The translations under genes were made by a program, and so were the position numbers. Below, in pieces: positions 9,240-20,129 of a stretch of DNA of 64,000 bases (position 1 is the first letter of the stretch; each line of letters opens with the position of its first letter). Origin of the DNA: Nymphalis io (Eukaryota > Arthropoda > Insecta > Lepidoptera > Nymphalidae); NCBI RefSeq assembly GCF_905147045.1, contig NC_065918.1, positions 9,796,001 to 9,860,000 on the forward strand. Reading direction: 5' to 3'. The notes below the pieces were generated by a model. That model made no database searches, had not been told where the DNA came from, and saw nothing but the letters and a program-made list of their open reading frames with translations.

Positions 9240-11568
9240 CTTAAATCGAAATATTTAATATGAAAAGATAGCATCAATTCACAAGGTTAAATATGTAATT
9301 GGGATGCGAATTGTTCTAAATAGATGTTGGCAAGTTGGCAGGGGTCTGAAGAGCGCTCAATTATCCCGCCACTGAGCTTTGACAATTGACAAGGTCACTC
9401 TAATGTTATTTATCATTATATACATAAATAAAAATCTAATGTATTTTAAATTATAAGACTGAAATTTTCAAACATACTTGATTAGGTTAAGTTAGCTGCA
9501 TAAATTTCTTGTTTTGCTATTTACTCAAGTGTGTTGTGTATAAAAATTAACGAATAATAATTTGTCTCTGATATTTTTTGCAGTCACAATAGAATATCTA
9601 ATTGGTAATTATGTTTTGAATTCATATTTAACAAACAAGAAGAAATATAGAAATTCATAATAATTTAACAAAAATATTTTTCAGTTCAAGTTGGTATATA
9701 TATATAATTATATATTATTTTGTATCAACGTCAATTGTCAAAATTTAAATGTCAATACGCAAGTCAAACTCAAAACAAAAATGGTAAAGTTGCCACACAT
9801 AATTAGTAGGTAGTGCAAATAACTTCTTAAAATATCTTCATTATATTTAAAAATAGCTCAAATAACGTAACATTCATATTAATATAATCACCAAGTAGTC
9901 CTTTTAAATTTACACACAAAAAAAATCGTTTTGGCTTACTGGTATCCTATATCGTGGCCACATTATTATTTTTTTATAATAAGATAACAAGCTCAACAAT
10001 AAATGTATCGAATATGTGTAATTGAAAAACTTTTGTAGAAAACTATTTTTGTAATGTGGTAATAATATTTCACATAATTTATATTGATACGTATAATCCA
10101 GATGTAGTAAAAATTGATTTTTGAATTTTTTTGCAAAACTGACACTATTCTACAATCATGACGATTAGTTTGTGAGCTAGTTAATGATTTTTACAAATGT
10201 TATTCATATAATTTATTGCATATAATAAAGTTTACAACCTATTAACATAAGAGCTTGATGTAAGAAAAACGTTTTGAGTCAAACATCTGTCAAAATTGTA
10301 AAAACCAGATTAAAAATATAGATTATTTTTAACGAATTTGAAAAAATGACAGATTCTCCTCCAGCAATATTTAATAATAATTCGTATCACATCTAATATT
10401 ATATATTACAATGTGACTAAGTCTTACAAAATATTTTTTCGTAAATTGATAGAACATAACCGTAAATCAACATCCGTCCTTCTACTGACAGTAGCTTTTC
10501 AAAGAATAACGTTGGATGTTATTATATGTTGGTGTTGCCTCCATAGTAAACTGAAGCATGTGATTTTTTTTACAAAACCAGACATTTATTACTTTTAGTC
10601 TATTCCAATTTATAAAGGTTCATTTGTCCTAGATGTATGTAAAATTTCAATACAATATGTATTGTATTAAAACTGTAAAAAATATTTCAAATGGCTGCCC
10701 TGTAAAGTTTGTAAAATGTCACATCCGTCACTATTCTACGATCATGGACGTTTATTTTATTATCGCCCTGCTAATGATACTACGTAAACCTATAGATACA
10801 TCTTCCATATCTATAGAATAAAACAATGTTGCGGACATTTTTGTAGAATTTAGTGATGTATTTCCATTAAAATTTTGATGTTAACTATATTAAATTATTT
10901 TTATCAGTAAAAAAATAAATATTAAATAAAATTATAAACAGTGAACAAGTTTAGAAATGCATAAATGAGTTATTACTCAGTTATCACCTCGGTGTACAAA
11001 CCGATGATGATTGAAATAATTACCATTACAATTTATGGCAATTGCTAAAAATTACCTGTATTATGAACTGAAATTTTATTTGATGAGTCATTCAATTAAC
11101 ATTACTGCCATATGAAAAATATTGTATAAGGTTCTAGAGCGCTTTTACGCCATCTATTTTGTGACCTAAATTCATAGAAATGGATTCAAGGTAGTGTCGG
11201 TTCAAGCCCTATGATGGCGCTAGTCTGCTTATATTGTGCGGTTTAATAATAATTATTATTAAGGAAATAACATAACAAAATATGTAAAAGACAAACATGC
11301 AGAATATACATACAAGCTTCAAAACGCATAGCAAAATATATACAAATGCATAGCATTTCCCCTTTTAATCGTAATTCCGATCCTCTGGGCGAAAAATGAA
11401 CCAGTTAGTCGCTTAGTTGATAATAAGTACTCATTAAAAAAAACAGATTTACGTTTTAGTTTTAAAAGAACACAACTTCCTGTGAATGTATCGTTTGCAG
11501 TCACAATAAAAGCACAGGGAAAGACATTCAAGTATGTTGGAACAGGCTTAAAGAAATCATACAATTGT
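9240..11568. other. Gene-poor AT-rich region
   Basis: Upstream side of the SLC66A3-like gene, whose promoter should lie just above 9234. Only short chance frames occur. No repeat family I recognise is present. Confidence 0.4.
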
Positions 11569-11611
11569 ATGTTGCCCTAAAGATATCACGCACCTATCTT
11601 TAGGGCAACAT
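11569..11611. repeat. Perfect 17-bp inverted repeat with a 9-base loop
   Basis: ATGTTGCCCTAAAGATA at 11569-11585 is exactly complemented at 11595-11611, with loop TCACGCACC. No terminal-repeat element or coding frame explains it. It is too short in stem and loop for a usual microRNA precursor. Confidence 0.85.
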
Positions 11612-11649
11612 TAGTATTTACTAATATTAGTATTTATGGCAATAATAGT

Positions 11650-12990
11650 ATTTACTAATATCCCATGAAAATAAAAGTAGAAATGTTGTATATACTGAAA
11701 TATTATAACTCTATCCTTAGTAATTTTTGATGTTATCGCGGGTAAACCGCGGACACAAGTACTAGAATAAATCTGCCCTTAAGGTTAAACAACAAAATCA
11801 CCAAACCTTTTTCACTGTGCAGGGAGTGAACTCTTGTTAATTATAGGAACGCGACTTTCGCGACGCTCTTTGAAACAAATGTACAAATTATAACGACACT
11901 TTTTGACGACAGCGTGATGGCCTGATTAATTAGAAAAATATGGCAATGAGAAGTGCTCGTGTTTCGCTCATTTTTGGGTACCCAATTTTAAATTGCCCCA
12001 AAACTAATTAATGCGGTCTCGTTTTTGTTGTAGATATGTGTGTATCCTTTTAATGTTTATATTATTACAGTCAATGTCGCCTATTTCGCAAGTTAGTTGG
12101 TAAAGAATAGTTTTACTGACAGACCTGGAACAGTAACCACTTTTTTTCACAGTTCCACAAATAAAGACAAGCACAACGAGAAAAGCGAAGATATATTTTT
12201 AAAATAATTTTTGAAAGTCAAGTGTTCGCCTTCAACCTAAAACATTGGCACTGCAATATATAAACCACTTTTTACGTCGTCAATGGGTCACTTACTGCTT
12301 GATTCTTAAAAAAATAAGAAGAAGTTAAATTCGTTTTGCCTGTAATTGCACTGACATACATATGTACTCATGACTCACCGTTCTAACTAGGTCACAGCAA
12401 TACACAGTATTGATGTTTGGCTATAAAATAATTGATGAAAGGGTGTTAACCACCAAGACATTGTTATTATTAGCCAAGTCTATATCAAGCCATTTCGGAT
12501 CCCTATGAGTGGCCAAGTAAGGAAAAGTGGCTAAAAAGTATGATCGATATATGCTAAGTTAAAATACTCTAATAGTATCACAAAAATTAGAATATAATGA
12601 CATATTATTTATTTTGTAGAATATAATTGTTGTAGAATTTAAAAGGGGTTGATAATAATAAATCACGACAGTTTTAATTGCAGATGAGAACGGATGTATA
12701 GTTCTTAATATAAGTAATTATGCCTTGTAAATATAGGGTCAGCTTTAGTTTAGTATTAGTTTGAAACGAACAATATAATTTCTTCAAATTAGGGATCAAC
12801 CTCGGATTGAGAAATAATAAACTGAAAACTCATACGCACCTTCATTTGGCGTTTAAAAGTTGTCTCAAAATCTCATGTCTGCGTCGTTCAAGGTTCAATA
12901 GCTCCAATGATGATAACATTTGACTAATTTTATTTTAAACATTTTTTCCTCTCTCGTCGCCTGCTGTACGCCGGACGAGTTTCCCCAACG
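11650..12990. other. Intergenic region without recognised features
   Basis: AT-rich sequence with short GC-richer patches (for example 11735-11760 and 11850-11930). An exon-like 43-bp island at 12479-12521 is followed by GTAAGG, but it is too short to support. No repeat family was identified. Confidence 0.35.
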
Positions 12991-12998
12991 CAATAGGG

Positions 12999-13484
12999 AT
13001 GTTAGTATACCAAAATCACAAGAATATGTATGTTTGTAGAAGAGGCAGAAGAGATGTTTTACTGAGAAAATATTCTTTAGAAGTTTGTACAATACTTAAT
13101 ATAAAGGTGATTATTTCATATTATTTTTATTTATACAAAAATACAAAAAAATTTATTTATACAAAGTCACTTAAAATTAAATTTTTAATCAATTTTTCGG
13201 ACCATATTACATCTAATATACCTACTACGAAGGCGAAAAACGCTTTTAATCGGAGTATTAGAAAAATTAAAGTAGGTACATGTATTCTTAAAAGTAGTGG
13301 AATGCTGGGATTTTGTTCAAAAGCCACGGAGCCCTTAGAGTTGAATCCAGTTGGCAAAACCGATAATCCGGATCAGACAGAGTTCGACGGAAATAAAGAC
13401 GCTTTAAACATGAATAATTTCAGAAAATATTCAGCAACATATAAACCGTTTAAACAATCAAATGTCAAAAGATACTATGTTTAA
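12999..13484 (+). CDS. Uncharacterised 161-codon open frame
   Basis: An ATG-started frame ending in TAA. The first 60 residues are Phe/Tyr/Ile/Lys-rich and look like translated AT-rich spacer. From about residue 65 the composition is more protein-like, with balanced charge, Cys, Gly and Pro (for example FSDHITSNIPTTKAKN and PVGKTDNPDQTEFDG), and stays open for about 95 codons. No domain, signal peptide or membrane span is evident. It could be the last exon of an undetected gene, a relic of a mobile element, or a chance frame. AATAAA occurs near 13758. Confidence 0.3.
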   Translation: MLVYQNHKNMYVCRRGRRDVLLRKYSLEVCTILNIKVIISYYFYLYKNTKKFIYTKSLKIKFLINFSDHITSNIPTTKAKNAFNRSIRKIKVGTCILKSSGMLGFCSKATEPLELNPVGKTDNPDQTEFDGNKDALNMNNFRKYSATYKPFKQSNVKRYYV

Positions 13485-14230
13485 GACAGCTTCGAAAAAT
13501 ATGAGCAAACTCAATGATATTCGAGACGAAGGGATCTGGCTCGTTATACTTCATACAGCGGGTTTTTTACTGTGTTAGTTTCTAGTTAATACTAAAGTAT
13601 TAAGTATAACAAATAGACTAATGTTAAGAGAAGAAAGTGACTTTGGTGACGAAAAATGATATGTTTTCGGTGCGATAAAATGGGTTATATTATACGAAAA
13701 ATTTAAATTACTTATGAGCATTACCTTACAAAATAATTTAGGTTATAAAATAATGAAATAAAGACATTAATGCTTTATCAGCTTCTATTTAAACAAAGGG
13801 TTATGGTTTGTGTTGCGTCTAAGCACATGAATAAATATGTTAATACTTTCGAAGAGTATGAATGGGTATAAATGAAAATGCACGATGCAGGACGATATAA
13901 TCTCACTTATTATTTATTATGAATTACACTTATTCTGAATTGTCAACCGTACTGTTCACACACTTATTGCACTTAATAGCTACCTCACTTTGTATACAAC
14001 CGAATAGAGGTTCGGCTTACGATGCGGGTAGTAGTAAAATATTGCCTCCAAATGAGCTGGCAGGGCAATATATGCTTTAATCCCCCTACCGGAGGCTTCT
14101 GGTAGTAGGAATGGTGGCATGGCTATGAATGGCTTGCTTGGCTTCGCGGTTGTATGGCTAGTTGTCATTGGCTGAGGCAGTGTTAAAAACTGATTAACCC
14201 TATGAACATTGTTATAATAAATTAACCAAT
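13485..14230. other. Intergenic, nothing recognised
   Basis: AT-rich with a GC-richer patch at 13990-14170 that has a chance minus-strand frame without any family resemblance. Confidence 0.3.
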
Positions 14231-14234
14231 TATA

Positions 14235-14460
14235 AAGGCAATAGGTGGCATCTAAGTCATATGGACCACCATGTTAAGTGGTCACCAATGTTCATTGACA
14301 TTGGCGTTGTAAGAAATGTTAACTATCGCTTACATCGCCAATCACATCATGGACATGATGTCCCTTGTGCCTGTAGTTATACTGGCTCATTCGCCCTTCA
14401 AACCCGGAACAATCTACATATTGCTGCTACAAATAACATACTAAATATTCCTGTTTGACG
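14235..14460 (+). repeat. Interspersed repeat family B, degraded copy
   Basis: Matches the family core seen best at 51806-52110: AGTGGTCACCAA, then CATTGGCGTTGTAAGAAATG, TGTCCCTTGTGCCTGTA and a CTCATTCGCCCTTCAAAC block in the same order. Plus orientation. Noncoding. Confidence 0.75.
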
Positions 14461-15201
14461 ATAGAATATGTGATGAAAATGATACCTACATACGACTGGA
14501 ACATACGAAATCTTTGCGTCGGTTACTTCGCAGCCACAACGTTACAATATAAAATAAATAAAAATAAATAATTATAATAAAATTTCATTTCACTTATTTA
14601 TAATATTAGTGTAGATAAATAATTATATTTTGTTATAGGAACAAGCTACCTAGCCGTGGGGTCGCCCTGTTCTTATTTGTTTGTTTGTCCTTCTATCCCA
14701 TTCTCTTCTATTCTATTCTATGGCTACAGTTTTTTTTCGACTTCCGCTTTCTCTGAAACAAAGCTAAGTATTATTTTGTTATTATTGTGTTAGGTTAATT
14801 GTAATCGGTTGGATAAATCTTTAAAATTCTCAAAATCTGTTAATTTAGTTAAATTAAAAACAATCGTAATAAGATATTTTTTATTGCGGTAAAATGTAGC
14901 CTAAATTTTAAGTATGACCTCTAGAACCGCATTCAATTCCATTGTAGATTTTACGTGATCAGGATACATACTTACAGAGCGACAGACAAAAATTCTAAAA
15001 ACTATTGTTTTGGCTTTGGTTTTGGTTTAATACCCTATTAGTTTTTTTCAAATATCTTCAATATAAAGACTAAAAAATATATATAGCTAAATATATATAT
15101 ATAGATATATCGATGAAAGGAAATGCTATAAAATAAAATGAAACATTTTATATCTGGTGTATAATGTTAAGTGATTATAATGAAGCTTTGAGTTAAAGGT
15201 A

Positions 15202-15206
<5 letters not shown>
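14461..15206. other. Intergenic, nothing recognised
   Basis: AT-rich sequence with low-complexity patches (TTCTATTCTATTCTATGG at about 14706); no gene seen. Confidence 0.35.

Positions 15207-15262
<56 letters not shown>
15207..15262. repeat. (AT)n microsatellite
   Basis: An uninterrupted AT dinucleotide run of about 56 bp. Confidence 0.95.
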
Positions 15263-15264
<2 letters not shown>

Positions 15265-15766
15265 GAGTAGCTGCATAAACCTCTTACAACTTAAAAACTC
15301 TTGTTATTAACGAAATGACATCACGCAGGGTTAAAATATAATTATTTATAGACTAATTATTTTGTAAATTATAGATACATATTAGATACATACGTCATTA
15401 CGACGGGTAGTCGTTTCTGACTTCGACTACGAAGTAAGCCCGTAACTACATAAGTTTTCAACTCAATTAAGTTGTTACGAGTATATCTCTCTTTTATAGG
15501 CATCACGTAGGTGACCGAGCTATAATTAAGAAGCTTAAGACGCAAAACCTTATTTGAATACAAAATTAAAGCCAAAATATTGGAGCTGTCGCCGAAATAC
15601 AAGAAAAATATAAAGTTTACAAAATACAAGAATTACTCATTTTAAATTATGGGGCAAATAATATTATGTTGTAATTAAGGTCGGTAACCACTTTTATATT
15701 TAAAAATGGGATAAAAATAATGACAAATTTGGGTTCATTCAATTGTGACGAATGAATACATTTTTA

Positions 15767-16552
15767 TCTATACTAATATTATAAAGAGGTAAAGTTTGTG
15801 AGGTTGTAGGGGGTAATCTCTGAATCGATTTTGAAAATTATTTTACCAATATAAAGCCATGATGAGCCATGTGAGTGTCATAGGCTATATATTAACCTGA
15901 AAAATAAAAAGACTTTTTAGTCGGATTTGCAAAGTAAGTCGGAGAAAAACGGTCGAACGAAAACGTTTCTTACGAACACTGCCTTAACGATGAGAGATAT
16001 ATGATTAAATTCTAGAAAAAAGTTATAGAGCTTGATAATACCTACAAAATAGTTGGCAACAGCATATTGTCTACCTTTTATATTTAAGTCACAAAAAGTA
16101 GTTTTTATAATAAAAAATATTTTTAATCGTTAGGTCATGTTTATTGGTCATATTATCATCAATTATGAATTATTATCAGAATAAGTAAACTTAGCGTCTC
16201 AAGTGTTTGAGACTTTTCTCTTTTACTGCATATAATTTGGACAAATGGTGATATTTCTAGTAGACGGTTTTTTCATATATAACAGATACTGATCTATTCA
16301 GAAACAAAATGCTTTATCACTGAGAAAATGTTATTTAGGTAAAATTCGTTTTTACAGTATATTTTTGGTTGCATAGTTGAAGAGATAATTTAAAATATCA
16401 AATACGTGAGACACTTTTATTAATGTTTGGCCAACGCGACTTTTGGCAGTCAGGAAATAAATCGTAGCATTCAGTACTAACCGAACCACAATCATAATTT
16501 CATCACAAGTAAAAATTTTTACCGTCCAACTAAGTGGACACGAATCAGCTAG
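15767..16552 (+). mobile_element. Non-autonomous Helitron-like element
   Basis: Begins TCTATACTAATATTATAAA directly after an A and ends CAGCTAG directly before a T. This fits Helitron ends (5' TC, 3' CTRR, insertion between A and T). The 5' motif recurs at 49865, 45944 and, inverted, at 60995, which supports a family. No Rep/helicase frame is present. The 786-bp extent assumes that the CTAG at 16549-16552 is the true partner end. Confidence 0.5.
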
Positions 16553-16559
16553 TGTATTA

Positions 16560-16770
16560 TATTTTATTAATCCTTACGAAAATAACTAACATATTAATTT
16601 TAAGCACAACATAATATAACTATAATGCTTTGCAATTCGAACTAATATTTAAAAAAAAAATAGAGAATCAAAAGCTATCTAAATATGCAATGCGCTAAAA
16701 GAACTTTTTGGTTGCAGCATATTTGAAACAAATATTTGTTTGCCACGTGATGTCTGGAAACTGTCAAAGC
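16560..16770. other. AT-rich spacer, nothing recognised
   Basis: No frame or repeat found between the Helitron-like element and the next repeat. Confidence 0.3.
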
Positions 16771-16774
16771 AAAC

Positions 16775-16935
16775 ACAGGCCCTCACTCCGATAATCCGAT
16801 AGAACGGCAATTCGACACGACCAAATGGAATTCAAACGTAGTAACCACGGCTTTGCGTGATTTCTGAGCCATGGGTAAGCACTGACAACTTCCGCACTCC
16901 TGGATGCTACTGAGAATTTCATTTACATATATCAT
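16775..16935 (+). repeat. Interspersed repeat family C, plus copy
   Basis: Contains CGGCAATTCGACACGACC, a GGCTTTGCGTG block and a CTACTGAGAATTTC end. The same order, inverted, occurs at 34813-34975, so this is a dispersed repeat and not an exon. Confidence 0.6.
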
Positions 16936-17172
16936 GTAGTTAAATGAGTGAATTAAAGAAATGGAAATTGTCTAAACATATCTGTGGTCACCGGTACGTA
17001 TTTGTGCGGTAAAATTTTAATATAAGTTATGCTGGCTAAGTTTGTATCTACCATACTGTAATTTTAGTATCGAAAGTAATGTCACAAGACTAAATGGACA
17101 GTGGCTCACACTCCCCTCACTTTGTTCTACTGCAAAACATCAATACCATTACCTACTCTATATTGCTGTGTC

Positions 17173-17208
17173 AGCTCAGTCCTTCAAACAGACTTGAAGG
17201 ACTGAGCT
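17173..17208. repeat. Perfect 15-bp inverted repeat with a 6-base loop
   Basis: AGCTCAGTCCTTCAA at 17173-17187 is exactly complemented at 17194-17208; loop ACAGAC. Confidence 0.85.
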
Positions 17209-17383
17209 TATTAAATAAGAACTTTTTAGCACAAAATACAAAATACTCTAAAGATGATTAGTTAAACTTCTGTTTTCTCTTAGAAAGATATCAAACATCC
17301 AGATTATCATAACATGTTAGGTAATTACTTCTGCTCATATTTTTTGAGTCTGAATAGGTAGTATTATTTTTATAAAATAGTTA

Positions 17384-17640
17384 GGCGGCAAATGAGGCAC
17401 TTGACGGTAAGTGATTACCACCATCCATAGACATCGGTGCCATAAGAAATGTTAACCAATCCTTAGTGATGACTAGTGCTCCAAAGACCTAGAGAACTAG
17501 AGTGTTATTTCCCTAATTTATCGTGTAGCCCACTGTTCCTTCCAATCGGAACAAAACAATATTAAGTATTACTGTTTGTTCATAGCGATCTTAATGGAGC
17601 TGGGTCTATACCGAGTCACAGCAAAAATTGTATTTTATAA
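17384..17640 (+). repeat. Interspersed repeat family B, degraded copy
   Basis: Carries the GGCGGCAAATGAGGCACTTG head, GTAAGTGATTACCACC and ATAAGAAATGTTAACCA core blocks of the family. The 3' half is strongly diverged. Confidence 0.7.
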
Positions 17641-17719
17641 TTTGAAAATAAGTATTAGTACTCAGTATAACATAAGTAAAAATAATAATTATTTATTTTT
17701 TTATATCAAAATACAGTAC

Positions 17720-17829
17720 AGTAATAGCCTGTAAATGTCCCACTGCTGGGCTAAGGCCTCCTCTCCCTTTTTGAGGAGAAGGTTTGGAGCTTATTCCACC
17801 ACGCTGCTCCAGTGCGGGTTGGTAGAATA
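17720..17829 (-). mobile_element. tRNA-derived SINE (family A), 3' fragment
   Basis: Minus-strand match to the 3' body of the full SINE at 29621-29922: GCCTGTAAATGTCCCACTG, GGCCTCCTCTCCCTTTTTGA and CCACCACGCTGCTCC in order. The tRNA-like head is missing, as is usual for 5'-truncated SINEs. Confidence 0.85.
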
Positions 17830-18838
17830 TCAAAATGCAAATTGGATTTTTTTTTATTTGATATTGTAATAACGAAACGATAAAATTAGTCTAGCGTACC
17901 TGAAATAATTCAAGTCGTCCTTGATTACCATGTAGAATGTATTTTTGATTGATTCTCTTTGGTATCTCTATATGTAACGTGTTTTTATTATTTATGGTTT
18001 GGCGTTTTGTATAAAACTCTTCGGGCTTACAACTGAAAAACTGCCTGTTTTTAAAACCCATAAACTAAGGTTAACATATTATACTTTTGCAAAAATGAGG
18101 AGGCAACTGTCACTTTGATCGATGTTTAGTGAAACTCCAATTAACTTGTTTTACTGTATGAAAAGTGGAGGTGCATATTTGTTATTTCCCCAAGGAGTAA
18201 CGCTGAAACTTAGCCATGCAACGTCATATGCTTAATAAACGGTGAACGCAGTTTATAGATAGTGTTTTGTTTTATTAACAAAGAGCATAATAAAATTTAA
18301 CCAATCTGAGAACGATAAATTATTAATATTTCTTTATTTTTTTGAAGGCATTGAACTTAACTAAATATTTTAAATATGAAATCGTGTTTGTTGATTTGCC
18401 CTTCTTCCACGCGACAAAAGACCAATGAATTGATGAGCTTTTATGCATAAAGCTAGTTTATGGTCTAGACAGTGATATAAGCAGATTTTTGGCTAAAAGG
18501 TGCACGATTCCTTAAGGATAGATCTGTAACCTAATTTTTTAATTTTGTATTTTATGATAAGACTAGCTGTTGCTCGAGGCTACACTCGCGCATAAGGATA
18601 AGAAAACAATAAATGGTTGTAAAGAAGTATGTTATTTTAAAGCATGAAATGTCATTCTGATATACAATGCAGTAAATAAGGAAGCGCCTAAATATTTTTT
18701 ATTCGAAAATACTCAGATTTAACAAAACTATTTTACTTGCTGAAATCTTTATTTGTCTATATATATTTATACATATATAATGACTTATCCTGACTGATTC
18801 ATCTAAACCACATTATAAATGACCCGCATTGATTTTAG
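17830..18838. other. Intergenic; holds one end of a shared repeat
   Basis: Mostly AT-rich. About 18560-18670 (CTAGCTGTTGCTCG, then ATAAATGGTTG and AGCATGAAATGTCATTCTG) matches 49531-49622, so this stretch is part of a dispersed repeat, perhaps a LINE 3' end. Confidence 0.45.
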
Positions 18839-18929
18839 TAAGGACTGTTCTCACATGGAAAGTTGTTATGTTGCATGCTCCAGAGTGAGCTTTGCGAGAG
18901 AAAACACCGCAAATGTCATTTACAAAGAG
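18839..18929 (+). CDS. Candidate internal coding exon, Cys-rich, unidentified
   Basis: The stretch is bounded by GATTTTAG upstream and GAG|GTAATT downstream. One of the three frames is open across all 91 bp and reads KDCSHMESCYVACSR followed by about 15 more residues, with four Cys in the first 13 residues. The other two frames contain stops. The base composition is richer than its surroundings and no repeat family matches. The exon would start with one base of a split codon and end in phase 0. I do not recognise the product. A chance 30-codon frame with fair splice sites is quite possible in 30 kb, so confidence is low. Confidence 0.3.
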
Positions 18930-19850
18930 GTAATTCAATTATTATTTGTGAATAAAGTTTTCAATGAGTTAATTAGTTTCGTTTAATCTGAGTTTTTAGA
19001 ATAAAAAAAATATTTGTTCGCTTTCTCATTTACATCATTAACTATATTCAACGGCGTGGATAGATGATCGGGGCATTTGAGCTACAGCATCGTAGATCAG
19101 AAGATATGTATAAAAAATATATTTTTGTTCCTTTAGGGCACTATAAAATATATTAAGTCAAACTACAGGTATTCACAGTAAGTTCACTGATGATTATTAA
19201 AATAATAATAATCAATCTAAAAGTCAAAAAGCACCCCTTAATGTACTTTTTTCTAATTTAAAATCACAGACTCGTATAGGTACAACAATTTATCGTTTAC
19301 TTTGAATTACGCAAGAGTGAAATCGCTGGCAATAGGTAGTTCTTATAATAATGAAATTATATTAAATGGTTCTAGGTTTGAACTATTTGTAAATTGTATT
19401 ATTCAATTTAGATTGAAAGAGTTTTTTTTTTTATTTACTTGCCACATAAAAACGACCACAAACAAAAAAACAACACAGCTATAAGCTGCTTCGTTCTAAT
19501 AACACAAAGAGATAAGTTTACTTATTTATTTTCTGCAATTTACATAAAACCTATTTATCCGATTGTTATAAAGTTATCAGATTATCTTTTTTTATAACGT
19601 CAGAAAATGTTAACGAGTATCGGAACAAACTTATGTCTGGTTAATAATATATTCTAAAGACAAGCTTTTATATCATAATTTTGTTATATTATAAAATAAT
19701 ATATTGTAACAAAATGATGAGTTTGGGTTTTTTCATACTTTATTTAACCTTTTTAGAGCATTGAAATAAAATTAATGTATTTGTCTTATCTCTCTATTTG
19801 TTTCAATTAATGCATAATTGTTGTCCGATTTCCCGTTTATTTACTACTAA
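18930..19850. other. Intergenic, nothing recognised
   Basis: AT-rich; only chance frames. Confidence 0.3.
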
Positions 19851-19851
19851 C

Positions 19852-19966
19852 TTAGTTATTTGTCTCGTCGATCATGATAGTCTCACAGAAGGAAACTACG
19901 GCTCTCCACGCCCATTCTCTGTGGAGCATCGCTGACACGATTGCTCGCAGGGAGAGGTCTAGTCCG
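19852..19966 (-). pseudogene. R1-clade ORF2 C-terminal relic
   Basis: The minus-strand frame reads LSLRAIVSAMLHREWAWRAV then VSFCETIM and a stop. This matches the end of R1-type ORF2 proteins (SLPSVINAMLGSER... FCENVM in the other copies of this window). It is a different, more distant subfamily. The sequence above 19966, to about 20125, is GC-richer and repeat-like but does not continue the frame. Non-functional. Confidence 0.65.
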
Positions 19967-20129
19967 ACATGGTAGACAAGGAACTGCCTTTCCAAGTTCT
20001 ATGCGAGGCTCGCCTACAGCTTTTGCTGGGCGGATAAGAAATAAAACCCTACCTTACCCGTTTCCTTCCCTAGGGCTTGGGTATATTTCTGAGGGTTTCC
20101 ACTGCATGATAAAAAGTAAAATAGAACAG

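Noticed and set aside
12479..12521. Exon-like 43-bp stretch followed by GTAAGG
   Set aside because: Open in two frames and too short; neighbours offer no matching exon.
17060..17205. Open frame in both orientations near the 17-kb hairpin
   Set aside because: No acceptor-donor pair fits and no protein-like signature is seen.
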